A stretch of 64,000 bases of DNA from Maritimibacter sp. (GCA_011389895.1 JAABTN010000008.1:41719-105718), one strand, 5' to 3'; shown: positions 44,721 to 54,652, counted from the stretch's first letter. A program made the numbers and translations. The notes: a model not told the origin generated them from the sequence alone.

Positions 44721-45585
44721 GCGTCGCGGGCGTGATCCACCACGCTGGCTGATCTCGTGCAAGAGTTTCCGCCCCCGCTTCGGCATCTTCGCGTGTTTCG
44801 AAAAGGGCAAAGCAGGTCGCCCCGGAGCCCGACATGCGGGCAAGCCGCGCGCCAGAGAGCGCGCCGAGCGACGCGATTACCTCGGAAATCACCGGTTCTG
44901 TCTTGATAGCCGGGGCTTCCAGATCGTTGCGCTGGGCGGCGAGCCAGTCGATGAGGTGTCTGGTGCCCGGCCAGCGCGGCAGCGCCTTCGACATCGGCTT
45001 GTTCGCCTTCTCGGTCAAGGCACCGAACACCGCCGGTGTCGCCACCTCGACCCCCGGATTGGCCAGAACCGCGTGAAGCGGGGGAAGGTCGGGGACCGGG
45101 TCCACGATCTCGCCGATCCCCGACATGCGCGCGGCCTGTCGCATCAGGCACACCCGGACATCCGCCCCAAGCTCAACCGTGCCTTCGGGGAGCCGTTTTT
45201 GCCCGGTCAGATCGGAGATCGCCAAAAGCGTGGCGGCCGCGTCCGAAGAGCCGCCCCCGATCCCGGCGGCGGCGGGCAGGTATTTCGACAGGGTGATCGC
45301 GACGGGGGTATCAAACAGCGCGGCTGCTTTCCACACGAGGTTCGAGGCATCGGAAGGAACGCCTTGGGCCATCGGCCCGGTCACATCGAGCGACAGGGTC
45401 TCGGCAGTGCGCACCGCCACCCGGTCGCCCACGTCGGCAAAGACCACGAGACTGTCCAGAAGGTGATAGCCATCGGCGCGCTGCCCGGTGACATGCAGCG
45501 TCAGGTTCACCTTGGCGGGCGCAAAGACTTTACTGAACAGCGGCCCGTTCCCCGTATTCGATCCGCTCGCCGCCTTCTTCCTCAA
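44713..45585 (-). CDS. ispE: 4-diphosphocytidyl-2-C-methyl-D-erythritol kinase
   Basis: A 290-residue (from TTG) GHMP kinase of the non-mevalonate isoprenoid pathway. The ATP site PAAAGIGGGSSDAAATL (about 101-117) and the N-terminal FAPAKVNLTLHVTGQRADGYH are clear. The start is uncertain: the TTG at 45585 overlaps 56 bases of the TPR gene and gives an unusual basic N-terminus; a CTG at 45540 would give a family-like start with GGGGA nearby. It faces the prenyl synthase, another isoprenoid gene. Confidence 0.92.
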   Translation of the reverse strand: MRKKAASGSNTGNGPLFSKVFAPAKVNLTLHVTGQRADGYHLLDSLVVFADVGDRVAVRTAETLSLDVTGPMAQGVPSDASNLVWKAAALFDTPVAITLSKYLPAAAGIGGGSSDAAATLLAISDLTGQKRLPEGTVELGADVRVCLMRQAARMSGIGEIVDPVPDLPPLHAVLANPGVEVATPAVFGALTEKANKPMSKALPRWPGTRHLIDWLAAQRNDLEAPAIKTEPVISEVIASLGALSGARLARMSGSGATCFALFETREDAEAGAETLARDQPAWWITPATLS

Positions 45586-47275
45586 GCACCTGGTCGAGAC
45601 CGACTTCGAGCTTTCGGCGAATGCGATCGGGCTTCAACTCGTTGAGGTCGGTGTCATCGGTGATGAAGGACAAGGCGCGGGACCATTGAAACTCGGCCTC
45701 GCGGGTGCGCCCCACGGCCCAGTAGACGTCGCCAAGGTGGTCGTTCACCACCGGGTCGACGGGCATCAGTTCAACCGCCTTTTCCATGGGTTCGACCGCT
45801 TCGGCGTAGCGACCAAGACGGTAGTAGACCCAGCCGAGACTGTCGACGATATAGCCTTCGTTCGGGCGCGCCTCGACCGCCGTGCGGATCATGTCCAGCG
45901 CGGTATCAAGGTTCTCGCGCTTCTCGACGTAAGAATAGCCAAGATAATTCAGTACGGCGGGCTGGTCAGGTTCAAGTTCGAGCGCCTTGAGAAAATCGGC
46001 CTCGGCCTGGGTCCAGTCCCCCTGCCGTTCGTTCGTGATCCCGCGTGAGAAATAGACCGCCCATTGCTGCGGGATTTCTTCGGGATAGAGCGCGATGGCC
46101 GTGTCATAGGCATCGGTCGCTTCCTCCCATTGTTTCGAGTAGCGGTATTCATCCCCAAGCGCGATGTGAACCGGGGCGAGGTCGGGAAACCTCTCGGCAA
46201 GATCGACAAGCGTTTCGATCGCCTCGTCGGGCCGGTCCGAGCGGCGCAGCGCGGTGGCCTTGCCCAACATTGCCTGCGGATAGGCGCGGCTGTCCGGGTC
46301 GATCTGGTCATAGGTATCGACCGCCAGATCGTGGTTCGTCATTCTCTCGAACACATTCGCGGCCAGCAGGACCGCCGAGACGTTGTCGGGGTTCAGGTGC
46401 AGCGCCACCCGCGCGTAAATCAGGATAAGCGTCGGGTTCGCGTCATTGGCAAGCACTTCGCCAACGTTGTAAAACAATGCCGAAAGCCCATCCTTGGGCG
46501 ATCGTATCGCGTTGAATTCAAGCGGCTTTCCCGCTGCAAGCTCGGCGCGTAAGGTTGCGATCTCTTCGTCGCCAGTGTTGGGCAGGCGGTCGTCGATCAT
46601 CGCCACCGCATCTTCGTTGCGCTCAAGCTGGCTCAGGATCTGGGCATAGGCGATGACGCCCGCACGGTTGAGCTCAAGCTCGACCTCTTCGCCCGAGAGA
46701 ATGCGCGCGGCACCTTCGAAATCGCCGACATAGGCCAGCGCCTGTGCCTTTTGGAACGCCGATACCTGCCGCGCCATGTCATCTTTCGACAGCTCGTTGA
46801 AAATATCGAGCGCGCGCGACATCTGGCCTTCGCCGATGGCGGACCATGCGAGGATCAGGGGGTCCATCAGACCGCCGACCGAGAAGCCCTCGTCATATTG
46901 CGCCTGCACCTCGGCCCAGTCTTCGCGCTCCATCGCGTCGCCCATCAGGACCAGCTGGGCCAATTCATTGTCCGGGGCAAGCTCGGCCAACCGCCGGGCA
47001 ACCGGCACCGCTTCTTCAAGCTGGCCAAGACCGAGATGCGCGATCACCAGCCCTTCCATCATCCCCGGATTGTCGGGGCGGCGGGCAAGGGCCGCGGTCC
47101 CGTAATTCACCAAGGCCTTGAAATCCGCGTTCTGGTCTGCCGACCGGGCGGCGAGATAGGCGCCGGTGAAACCGGTCTCGCCCTGTGCGTGCGAGGTCAA
47201 GGGAAGGCTCGCCACGAGCGCGGAAACAGACAGCGCGCGCAGAACCCGGCGGAAGGGGATTGTCGATTTGGGCAA
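45530..47275 (-). CDS. Exported TPR-repeat protein
   Basis: A 581-residue protein with a signal peptide (about 1-29, ending SHAQG) and many tetratricopeptide repeats from about residue 40 to 560, including late copies with Tyr/Leu-rich helices (NYLGYSYVE, DSLGWVYYRLGRY, DHLGDVYW). TPR proteins of this kind in rhodobacters are periplasmic or outer-membrane associated; the partner is not known. The TTG at 47275 has AGGT upstream and gives the signal peptide; earlier in-frame codons do not. Confidence 0.85.
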   Translation of the reverse strand: MPKSTIPFRRVLRALSVSALVASLPLTSHAQGETGFTGAYLAARSADQNADFKALVNYGTAALARRPDNPGMMEGLVIAHLGLGQLEEAVPVARRLAELAPDNELAQLVLMGDAMEREDWAEVQAQYDEGFSVGGLMDPLILAWSAIGEGQMSRALDIFNELSKDDMARQVSAFQKAQALAYVGDFEGAARILSGEEVELELNRAGVIAYAQILSQLERNEDAVAMIDDRLPNTGDEEIATLRAELAAGKPLEFNAIRSPKDGLSALFYNVGEVLANDANPTLILIYARVALHLNPDNVSAVLLAANVFERMTNHDLAVDTYDQIDPDSRAYPQAMLGKATALRRSDRPDEAIETLVDLAERFPDLAPVHIALGDEYRYSKQWEEATDAYDTAIALYPEEIPQQWAVYFSRGITNERQGDWTQAEADFLKALELEPDQPAVLNYLGYSYVEKRENLDTALDMIRTAVEARPNEGYIVDSLGWVYYRLGRYAEAVEPMEKAVELMPVDPVVNDHLGDVYWAVGRTREAEFQWSRALSFITDDTDLNELKPDRIRRKLEVGLDQVLEEEGGERIEYGERAAVQ

Positions 47276-47379
47276 GATAGACCTCGCTTCGGTTAGCCAC
47301 GATGGAACGTAACCCTTCGTGCGAGGCGGTTCAACGCAGGGCGGCCAATAGACCGCCCTGCTATCATACATGTGACAAC

Positions 47380-49029
47380 TCACATATTCGGGTAATTCGG
47401 CCCGTCACCACCCTGCGGCACGACCCAATTGATGTTTTGCGACGGGTCTTTGATGTCGCAGGTCTTGCAGTGAACGCAGTTCTGGAAATTGATCTGGAAT
47501 TTCGGACCATCGTCGCCATCGACGACCTCGTACACCCCGGCGGGGCAATAGCGCTGCGCCGGTTCGGCATACTTGGGCAGGTTCACCCCGATCGGGATCG
47601 AGGCATCTTTCAATTGAAGGTGACAGGGCTGCTGCTCTGCGTGGTTGGTGTTCGAGAAGCTGACGTTGGTCAGCCGGTCGAACGAAAGCACCCCGTCGGG
47701 CTTGGGATAATCGATTTCCTTGGCTTGGTCCGCCGGTTTGGTCGCGTCCGCGTCGCTCTTGCCATGGCTGATTGTGCCGAGGAGCGAGAATTTGAAGATC
47801 GACTGGAACCACATGTCGAAACCACCCAGCCCGAGCGACGCGATGAGCCCGCGTTTGGACCAGAGCGGTTTGACGTTGCGCACCGGCTTTAGGTCCTTTG
47901 CCACCGGACCACTGCGCAGCTCGGTTTCATAGGCGTCGAGCGTATCGCCTTCGCGGTCCTCGCCCAAGGCGGCATGCACGGCGTCAGCCGCGGCCATACC
48001 GGACCACATGGCGTTATGGTTGCCCTTGATCCGGGGCACGTTCACCAGCCCGACCGAACAGCCCAAAAGCGCGCCCCCCGGGAAGGCGGCCTTTGGCATC
48101 GACTGCCAGCCACCCTCGGAAATGGCCCGTGCGCCGTAAGCCACGCGTTTGCCGCCCTTCAAAAGGCGCGCCACCTCGGGATGATGTTTGAACCGCTGGA
48201 ATTCCATGTAGGGAAACAGGTGCGGGTTTTCGTAATTCAGATGGACCACGAAGCCCACGATCAACTGGTTGTTCTCGGCGTGGTAGATAAAGCTGCCCCC
48301 GCCCGCGTTCTTGCCCAGAGGCCAGCCCATGGTGTGGGTCACGGTGCCCTCGCGGTGCAGCGCCGGGTCGATATCCCAGATCTCCTTCATCCCGAGACCG
48401 TATTTCTGAACATCGCGGCCCTTGGACAGATCGAATTTCCCGATCAGCTCTTTTGCAAGCGATCCGCGCACGCCCTCGGCGATCAGCACGTATTTGCCGT
48501 TCAGCTCCATGCCCGGTTCATAGCCGTCGCCGGGCGTGCCATCCGGGTTCTTGCCGAATTCGCCGGCAACGACACCACGCAGGGATCCGTCTTCGCGATA
48601 CAAAAGCTCGGAACAGGCCATGCCGGCATAGACCTCGACCCCAAGCGCCTCGGCCTGTTCGGCCATCCAACGGGTGACGTTGCCCATCGAGACGATGTAG
48701 GTGCCGTGGTTGTTCATCAGGGGTGGCATTGGCCAGTTGGGAATGCGGATATGACCCGCTTCGCCCAGAAGGAGGAAATTGTCCTTCCTCACCGCGTTTG
48801 TGATCGGCGCGCCCTTGTCTTTCCAATCCGGCATCAGCGCGTCCAGTGCACCGGTATCGAGGACTGCACCCGACAGGACATGCGCCCCGACCTCGGAGCC
48901 CTTTTCCAGCACCACGACCATCAGGTCTTCGTTGAGCTGTTTCAGACGGATGGCGGCGGACAGACCGGCGGGACCGGCCCCGACGATCACCACGTCGACA
49001 TCCATGGCTTCGCGTTCGATTTCGGCCAT
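47380..49029 (-). CDS. Electron transfer flavoprotein-ubiquinone oxidoreductase
   Basis: A 549-residue membrane-associated enzyme that passes electrons from ETF to ubiquinone. The FAD motif VVIVGAGPAGLSAAIRL is near residue 13-29, and the C-terminal region carries four cysteines (CPAGVYE then NCVHCKTCDIKDP) for a 4Fe-4S cluster. The ATG at 49029 has GGGAG at good spacing; another 21 bases upstream does not. It closes the ETF chain with etfBA at 29-31 kb. Confidence 0.96.
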   Translation of the reverse strand: MAEIEREAMDVDVVIVGAGPAGLSAAIRLKQLNEDLMVVVLEKGSEVGAHVLSGAVLDTGALDALMPDWKDKGAPITNAVRKDNFLLLGEAGHIRIPNWPMPPLMNNHGTYIVSMGNVTRWMAEQAEALGVEVYAGMACSELLYREDGSLRGVVAGEFGKNPDGTPGDGYEPGMELNGKYVLIAEGVRGSLAKELIGKFDLSKGRDVQKYGLGMKEIWDIDPALHREGTVTHTMGWPLGKNAGGGSFIYHAENNQLIVGFVVHLNYENPHLFPYMEFQRFKHHPEVARLLKGGKRVAYGARAISEGGWQSMPKAAFPGGALLGCSVGLVNVPRIKGNHNAMWSGMAAADAVHAALGEDREGDTLDAYETELRSGPVAKDLKPVRNVKPLWSKRGLIASLGLGGFDMWFQSIFKFSLLGTISHGKSDADATKPADQAKEIDYPKPDGVLSFDRLTNVSFSNTNHAEQQPCHLQLKDASIPIGVNLPKYAEPAQRYCPAGVYEVVDGDDGPKFQINFQNCVHCKTCDIKDPSQNINWVVPQGGDGPNYPNM

Positions 49030-49075
49030 ATCGGCATCTCCCTGCGACATAAACTTGCGTCTTGCTACAGGGTGC

Positions 49076-50050
49076 TCATGTGGGGGTCAATTGCGTCGCG
49101 ACGTTAGTTTGCGGGGCAAATTTCCGTGTTAGCGCCCACGCGAGCACCACCACGAGGATCGAGGCATATCCATCGACCGCGTAGTGCCACGCGAGATAGA
49201 CCGAGAGGAACTGAAACAGGCAAACGACGGCGACACCAAGCGGGATGAGCCAGCGTGACAGGTCGCTGAGGTAACAGGCGAGCAGCACCGTCATCGCGAC
49301 ATGTACCGAGGGGAACGCCGAAATACCCGAGCCGAACTCCTGCGCGTTCTCGGAATAGGCGATCCACAGTCTGTCGTGCAGCACGCCGGTCGAAGACGCC
49401 CCGATCCCGCGCGCTTCGAGCGAGGCGAGGAGGGCGGCAAACGTATCACCGCCCAGCAGGCGGTCGTAATAGATCGGGCCGGCCGACATGAAAAGCCCGG
49501 CCAACACGTTTCCAAGGAAGAACAGGATGAAGAGATAGATCATCGAATACCGCGCCACGCGCGCTTCGTTCGGGTCGAAGAACGCCAGCAGAAGCGGGAA
49601 ATAGAGCGCCGGGATGATCCAGAGACCGACATAGACCGCATCGGCAAAGACCATCGGAAACTGGATCCAGTCCGCGTGGGTCAGAACCCATGGGTCCACG
49701 CCGCCGTGCAGGACCCTGTCGATGTCGGCGAACATGGGATCCGCCCAGAAGGCGTTCACCAGCGGCAAGGCGCTTTTCACCATCGGAAAGATCACCGAGA
49801 TTGCTGAGCAGGCAACAAATGTTCCGATGATCATCGGAACCCTTTCGCGAAACCCCTTGTTCCATTGGGTCACGGCCACGGCCCCAAGTGGGATGAGGAC
49901 CCACCACGCGAGATGCCAAAACCGGGAAAACATGCCCGGGATCGACGCGATCATCTGCGCGATCTTGAGTTGCGGGTCTTCGCGGGTGAGAAGCACGAAA
50001 ATAATGCCAAGGGCCACGTAAATGGCGGTCCAACGGAAAAAGATCGTCAT
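49076..50050 (-). CDS. PAP2-type membrane phosphatase/phosphotransferase
   Basis: A 324-residue multi-pass membrane protein (about seven segments). The motifs SAFPSVHVAMTVLLAC (about 248-263) and WHYAVDGYAS (about 292-301) carry the histidines and aspartate of the PAP2 superfamily, in the pattern of the Aur1/inositol-phosphotransferase branch. It may act on a lipid phosphate or transfer a head group; the substrate is not known. It is divergent from greA. Confidence 0.83.
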   Translation of the reverse strand: MTIFFRWTAIYVALGIIFVLLTREDPQLKIAQMIASIPGMFSRFWHLAWWVLIPLGAVAVTQWNKGFRERVPMIIGTFVACSAISVIFPMVKSALPLVNAFWADPMFADIDRVLHGGVDPWVLTHADWIQFPMVFADAVYVGLWIIPALYFPLLLAFFDPNEARVARYSMIYLFILFFLGNVLAGLFMSAGPIYYDRLLGGDTFAALLASLEARGIGASSTGVLHDRLWIAYSENAQEFGSGISAFPSVHVAMTVLLACYLSDLSRWLIPLGVAVVCLFQFLSVYLAWHYAVDGYASILVVVLAWALTRKFAPQTNVATQLTPT

Positions 50051-50186
50051 TGCAAACTGCTCGATTTTGCTTTTCTTTTGTCGGAACGATAGCGTAAATC
50101 CCGTTCGCTGCCCATGAAAAAACTCGGACGATGACACCAGTTCGGGTGGGGCAACAGCAGACGAACACCGAAAAGCAAATAGGCTC

Positions 50187-50657
50187 ATGGAAAAGATCCT
50201 TCTGACCCGCGCGGGGCACACCGCGCTGAATGACGAATTGAAACATCTGAAGTCGGTGGAACGTCCGGCCATCATCGCCGCCATTTCCGAGGCGCGCGAA
50301 CATGGCGACCTGTCGGAGAACGCCGAATATCATGCCGCCCGCGAGAAGCAGAGTTTCATCGAAGGGCGCGTGAAAGAGCTTGAGGGGATCATCGGGCTGG
50401 CCGAAGTGATCGACCCGGCGACGCTGTCGGGCGGGATCAAGTTCGGGGCGACCGTGCAGCTTGTCGATGAGGACACCGACGAGGAAAAGACCTACCAGAT
50501 CGTGGGTGAACCTGAAGCCGATCTGGAAAATGGTAAGCTCAACATCAAATCGCCGCTTGCGCGGTCGCTGATCGGCAAGGAAGAGGGCGACAGCGTCGAA
50601 GTGCGCACGCCGGGTGGCGAGAAATCTTACGAAATCCTCGCAATCGAGTATAAATAG
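50187..50657 (+). CDS. greA: Transcription elongation factor GreA
   Basis: A 156-residue GreA. The N-terminal coiled coil ends in the acidic loop with [16 protein letters not shown] (about 36-52), which enters the RNA polymerase channel to promote transcript cleavage. The C-terminal FKBP-like domain includes [18 protein letters not shown] motif (about 120-133) and [15 protein letters not shown]. Length and ends are standard. Confidence 0.97.
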   Translation: MEKILLTRAGHTALNDELKHLKSVERPAIIAAISEAREHGDLSENAEYHAAREKQSFIEGRVKELEGIIGLAEVIDPATLSGGIKFGATVQLVDEDTDEEKTYQIVGEPEADLENGKLNIKSPLARSLIGKEEGDSVEVRTPGGEKSYEILAIEYK

Positions 50658-50682
50658 GCCAATCGAGCCACCGAGGGCCGCA

Positions 50683-51690
50683 ATGGCGCCGAAAGACACA
50701 GATCCCGAGTTGAACCTGAGTGGCAAGGTGCCGCAGGGCCGTGGCGTGGCCGCGCCCGAGGTGATCGCCGCGACGTTGTCGGGTCTGTGGCTCGCGGCCT
50801 GCGTGGTGTTCTTCGTGGTGCTCGACAGCGGGCTGACCACGCAGGGGGCTGCCGGGTTTGTCATGACCCTGATGGCGGTGTTCCTGCCGGTCGCGATCAT
50901 CTGGATCGGGGCCTCGGCGGCGCGATCGGCGCGGGTGATGCGCGAAGAAACCCGGCGCCTGCAATCGACCATCGACACGATGCGCCAAAGTTACCTCACC
51001 CAATCGCTGCCCCACAGCACCCATGATCCCGCGGTTGAGGCGAAGATCGCGCAACTGGAAGAGGCGCAGAAGCAGACCGAGCAGACGGTGGCGATGTTTT
51101 CGACCACCCGTGATCTCGTGCGCCAAGAGGTTGAGCGGACACCACCCGCGACCCAAGCGCCAGCAGATGCGGGGCAAGGCACGCTTGCGTTGGACCCGCA
51201 GCCCAGCGATGAAGCGCCGTCTCTCGACAAGGACGAATTGATCCGGGCGCTGCATTTCCCGGAAAACGCCGAGGACGAAGCCGGGTTCGCAGCCCTGCGC
51301 CGTGCCCTGCGCGACCGAAAGGTCGCAGGTCTCGTGCAAGCCGCCCAAGACGTGCTCACGCTGTTGAGCCAGGATGGCATCTACATGGATGATCTGCGCC
51401 CGGATCGCGCCCGGCCCGATATCTGGCGCCGGTTCGCAGCAGGCCAGAGGGGGCGCGAGGTCGCCGCTTTGGGCGGTATCCGCGACCGATCTTCTCTCGC
51501 GCTGACCAACGGGCGGATGAAGGGCGACCCGATCTTTCGCGACGCCGCCCATCATTTCCTGCGCCGGTTCGACGAGGTGTTCGTCGCCTTCGAAGAGGAC
51601 GCCAGCGACGAAGAGGTGTCGCGTTTCGCGAATACCCGGACCGCAAGGGCCTTCATGCTGCTTGGCCGGGTGACCGGGACGTTCTCCTGA
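50683..51690 (+). CDS. Conserved membrane protein of unknown function
   Basis: A 335-residue protein with two hydrophobic segments (about 28-50 and 58-80), then a coiled-coil stretch (about 85-140), a Pro/Ala/Asp linker and a soluble C-terminal domain with RALHFPENAEDEAGFAALRRALRDRK (about residues 187-212, split) and ARAFMLLGRVTGTFS at the end. I do not recognise a named domain; similar proteins are likely common in rhodobacters. It follows greA by 25 bases and may be co-transcribed. Confidence 0.75.
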   Translation: MAPKDTDPELNLSGKVPQGRGVAAPEVIAATLSGLWLAACVVFFVVLDSGLTTQGAAGFVMTLMAVFLPVAIIWIGASAARSARVMREETRRLQSTIDTMRQSYLTQSLPHSTHDPAVEAKIAQLEEAQKQTEQTVAMFSTTRDLVRQEVERTPPATQAPADAGQGTLALDPQPSDEAPSLDKDELIRALHFPENAEDEAGFAALRRALRDRKVAGLVQAAQDVLTLLSQDGIYMDDLRPDRARPDIWRRFAAGQRGREVAALGGIRDRSSLALTNGRMKGDPIFRDAAHHFLRRFDEVFVAFEEDASDEEVSRFANTRTARAFMLLGRVTGTFS

Positions 51691-51700
51691 AAAACGCCTG

Positions 51701-52885
51701 TTACAGGCCGGTTTCGCGCGCGATCTCGGCCCGCGATTTGCGTGCCCTCTCGGTCTCGGATTTTAGCTGACCACAGGCGGCCATGATGTCTTCGCCCCGT
51801 GGCGTGCGGATCGGCGAGGCATATCCGGCCTTGTAGATGATATCGGCGAACCGGCGAATGCGGTTGTTTGAAGACCGTTTGTACGGCGCGCCGGGCCATT
51901 CGTTGAACGGGATCAGGTTGATCTTGGCCGGAATGCCCTCGATCAGCTTGATCAACCGGTATGCGTCCTCGTCGCTGTCATTCACACCGTCGAGCATCAC
52001 GTATTCAAAGGTGATCCGCTCGGAATTCGACAGTTTCGGGTAGTCCTTCAGGGCCGCAAGAAGCGTCTCGATGTTCCATTTCTTGTTGATCGGGACCAGG
52101 GTATCGCGGGTCTCATCGGTCGTGGCGTGAAACGAAATGGCGAGCATGCATCCGATCTCTTCGCCCGCCCGCGCGATCTCGGGCACGACACCGGAAGTGG
52201 ACAGCGTGATGCGTCGGCGGCTCAGGCTGATGCCTTCGCCATCCATCGCGATCTTCATCGCGTCGCGCACCGCGTCGAAATTGTAAAGCGGCTCACCCAT
52301 GCCCATGAGCACGATGTTCGAGACAAGGCGGGGGGTTTCGCCCATCCCCTTGCCCGCGGGAACCCAGTCTTCAAGATCGTCACGCGCCATCATGATCTGC
52401 CCCACGATCTCGCCCGCCGAAAGGTTGCGGACGAGCTTCTGGGTGCCCGTGTGGCAAAACGAACAGGTCAGCGTGCATCCAACTTGGCTGGAGACGCACA
52501 AGGTGCCCCGGTCTTCTTCGGGGATATAAACCACCTCGACCTCATGACCGCCCGCGATCCGGACAAGGTATTTGCGGGTGCCATCCGTGGAAACCTGGCG
52601 TGAAACGAGCTCGGGCACGCGGATCTCGAAATGCTCCGACAGCATCGCCCGGTAGTCTTTCGCGAGATTTGTCATCTCGCCAAAGTCGCGCACGCCCTTT
52701 TGATAGATCCATTGCCAAAGTTGGCCTGCGCGCATCTTGGCCTGTTTGTCCGGCGTCCCCGCCGCGATCAGCGCCGCGCGCAGCGCGTCGCGGGTAAGGC
52801 CGACAAGGTTCACCTTGCCCGCCCCCGCGCCGTCCTTGCGGGGAATGGTCAGAACGTCCTGAGTGATCGGGGCCGAGGCCGTCAT
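51701..52885 (-). CDS. rlmN: 23S rRNA/tRNA (adenine-C2)-methyltransferase RlmN
   Basis: A 394-residue radical-SAM methyltransferase that adds a methyl to A2503 of 23S rRNA and A37 of some tRNAs. The iron-sulfur motif [13 protein letters not shown] (CxxxCxxC, about 138-150), [12 protein letters not shown] and the catalytic C-terminal cysteine in [10 protein letters not shown] (about 373) are intact. The ATG at 52885 gives the usual alphaproteobacterial N-terminus. It converges with the unknown membrane protein. Confidence 0.96.
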   Translation of the reverse strand: MTASAPITQDVLTIPRKDGAGAGKVNLVGLTRDALRAALIAAGTPDKQAKMRAGQLWQWIYQKGVRDFGEMTNLAKDYRAMLSEHFEIRVPELVSRQVSTDGTRKYLVRIAGGHEVEVVYIPEEDRGTLCVSSQVGCTLTCSFCHTGTQKLVRNLSAGEIVGQIMMARDDLEDWVPAGKGMGETPRLVSNIVLMGMGEPLYNFDAVRDAMKIAMDGEGISLSRRRITLSTSGVVPEIARAGEEIGCMLAISFHATTDETRDTLVPINKKWNIETLLAALKDYPKLSNSERITFEYVMLDGVNDSDEDAYRLIKLIEGIPAKINLIPFNEWPGAPYKRSSNNRIRRFADIIYKAGYASPIRTPRGEDIMAACGQLKSETERARKSRAEIARETGL

Positions 52886-52940
52886 ATCGCGTGTATCCCT
52901 TGGAATGTTGCGCCCCATATAGGGGATTCACACTCGATTT

Positions 52941-52972
52941 CAAAAAAGAAAACGCCCCGGACAGCCGGGGCG
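52941..52972 (-). terminator. Terminator after the IalB-type gene
   Basis: A stem CGCCCCGG / CCGGGGCG followed on the minus strand by TTTTCTTTTTT lies between the IalB-type gene and rlmN. Confidence 0.88.
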
Positions 52973-52998
52973 CATCCTGTCCTTTCGGGCGCGCGGGT

Positions 52999-53520
52999 TT
53001 ATTCGCAGCGCGCCCCCGCGTCTTCAACCGCAGCGGTGAACCCCATCAGCGAAAAGGTATCCTCGGTGCGGGTTCCGCGCGATGAATTGCCCACGACAAC
53101 CGCGTCGGCGCCGCCCTTCATCGCCGCAATGATCTCCTGATCCGCGTCGGGCCCTGCCGACCACGCCCATTCACCATCCGTGAACAGGTCATAGGTTTCG
53201 CTGCCGACGGTGAGTTTCACGGTCGATCCCTCGGCAAAAGGATAGCCCCCGGTGAAGCTCACTTCGCCGGTGCCGTTGTCGCCCCGGTAAGAGACGAAAA
53301 GAAGGATGTCGCCGCGCCGCACGGCGACCGAGCGGCCTTCCTTGGTGTTGACCGTCTCCTTTGGCTTCGAGACGCTCCAGCATTCCTGCGGATCGCCATC
53401 GACAAAGACGCTCCAATCGGTGTTCGCAGCGACCCGGTTGTCGCTTTCCTGTGCCATGGCAGTGGTCGCGGTGAACGACAGCGCGATGATGCCAAGCCCC
53501 CGAAGAATAGGTTTTGTCAT
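52999..53520 (-). CDS. Invasion-associated locus B (IalB) family protein
   Basis: A 173-residue protein with a signal peptide (about 1-23, ending TAMAQE) and the small IalB domain (WSVFVDGDPQECWSVSKPKE near 34-53, then GGYPFAEGSTVKLTVG). First named for Bartonella erythrocyte invasion, the family is widespread in free-living rhodobacters, where its role is not known. No invasion partner gene is seen. It is upstream of rlmN on the same strand but separated by a terminator. Confidence 0.88.
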   Translation of the reverse strand: MTKPILRGLGIIALSFTATTAMAQESDNRVAANTDWSVFVDGDPQECWSVSKPKETVNTKEGRSVAVRRGDILLFVSYRGDNGTGEVSFTGGYPFAEGSTVKLTVGSETYDLFTDGEWAWSAGPDADQEIIAAMKGGADAVVVGNSSRGTRTEDTFSLMGFTAAVEDAGARCE

Positions 53521-53672
53521 GTCTTAAACAGCCTCCAGCTGCTCTGCCTCTTGGGTGCTTGCCCCAACCGTCTAAAGCGGTTTTCCATGGCGAAGCGACC
53601 GGTTTCAACCTTGCAGGCGAACAATAACGTGTTTTGGCAGTATTTTGAAAGCCCCGTTGGCGGAAAACCGCA

Positions 53673-53694
53673 ATCCGGCATGGGTGTGCCGGAT
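53673..53694 (-). terminator. Candidate serB terminator
   Basis: An eight-base-pair stem ATCCGGCA / TGCCGGAT with a six-base loop lies 14 bases past the serB stop on the minus strand, followed by TGCGGTTTTCC. The T tract is only moderate. The remaining gap to the IalB-type gene (53521-53672) shows no gene. Confidence 0.55.
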
Positions 53695-53707
53695 GCTGTC
53701 CGGGGGA

Positions 53708-54586
53708 TCAACCCGTGACGAATTCGTCGGCGGAATATCCCTGCAGGAACAAAAGCGCGGTGAGATCGCCGTGGTTCACCCGGATATCGCATTGGGCGGC
53801 CACCGATGGCTTGGCATGAAGCGCGACGCCCGCGCCCGCAAGGCCAAGCATCCCAAGGTCGTTCGCCCCATCGCCCACGGCGATCACATCGGCGTGGGAC
53901 AGGCCAAGGCGCGCGGTGATGTCCTTCAACGCGGCCACCTTGGCGGCCCGGCCAAGGATCGGGTCCGCCACCGCGCCGGTCAGCATGCCATTCGCGATGC
54001 CCAGCGTATTGGCCCGGTTTTCATTGAAGCCCAGCACCTGCGCCACATGCGCGGTGAACGCGGTGAAGCCCCCCGAAACCAGCGCGGCATGGGCCCCGTT
54101 CCGGCGCATCGTCGTGACAAGCGCACGCCCACCGGGCATGAGCGTGATGCGTTCGTTCAGCACCTTGTCGATGACGCTGACGGGGAGCCCCTTGAGCAGC
54201 GCCACGCGTTCGCGCAGCGCGTCTTCGAAATCAAGCTCGCCGTTCATGGCGCGTGCGGTGATGTCGGACACATGGGCGCCCACGCCGGCCTCGTCGGCCA
54301 GTTCGTCAATACACTCCTGCTGGATCATCGTGCTGTCCATGTCGGCCAAGAGCATGCGTTTGCATCGCCCGGCGGCAGGTTGCACCACCAAGTCGAAGCC
54401 AAGCGCCTGCATGTCTTCCCACACAGACCAGCGATTGTCGGGCATCACCGGCATTTCGAATTCCGCCACCTCGCCGCGTTTGAGCCATTTTGACCCGCCA
54501 CCACCCCAGGCGGCGGCAAGGGTTTCGACCAGCGTCGCGTCAAGCGCGTTCTGCCCCGGTGCGCAGAGCAAGGTGGTGATGAACAT
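53708..54586 (-). CDS. serB: Phosphoserine phosphatase
   Basis: A 292-residue HAD hydrolase, last enzyme of serine synthesis. The nucleophile motif is DMDSTMIQQE (about 85-94), then the TALVSGGF-type block (ALVSGGFTAFTAHVAQVLG, about 167-185) and the GDGANDLGMLGLAGAG block (about 243-258). The N-terminal ~80 residues form a divergent regulatory-type domain. It lies 66 bases after flgD on the same strand, so it may be transcribed with fliK-flgD, and is far from serC-serA. Confidence 0.95.
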   Translation of the reverse strand: MFITTLLCAPGQNALDATLVETLAAAWGGGGSKWLKRGEVAEFEMPVMPDNRWSVWEDMQALGFDLVVQPAAGRCKRMLLADMDSTMIQQECIDELADEAGVGAHVSDITARAMNGELDFEDALRERVALLKGLPVSVIDKVLNERITLMPGGRALVTTMRRNGAHAALVSGGFTAFTAHVAQVLGFNENRANTLGIANGMLTGAVADPILGRAAKVAALKDITARLGLSHADVIAVGDGANDLGMLGLAGAGVALHAKPSVAAQCDIRVNHGDLTALLFLQGYSADEFVTG

Positions 54587-54652
54587 CGGCCCCTCCGTTT
54601 GTCATGCCCCGGTTATACCGGCGCAGCGCGAAGGAAAAGCCCCCGGGCCGCC

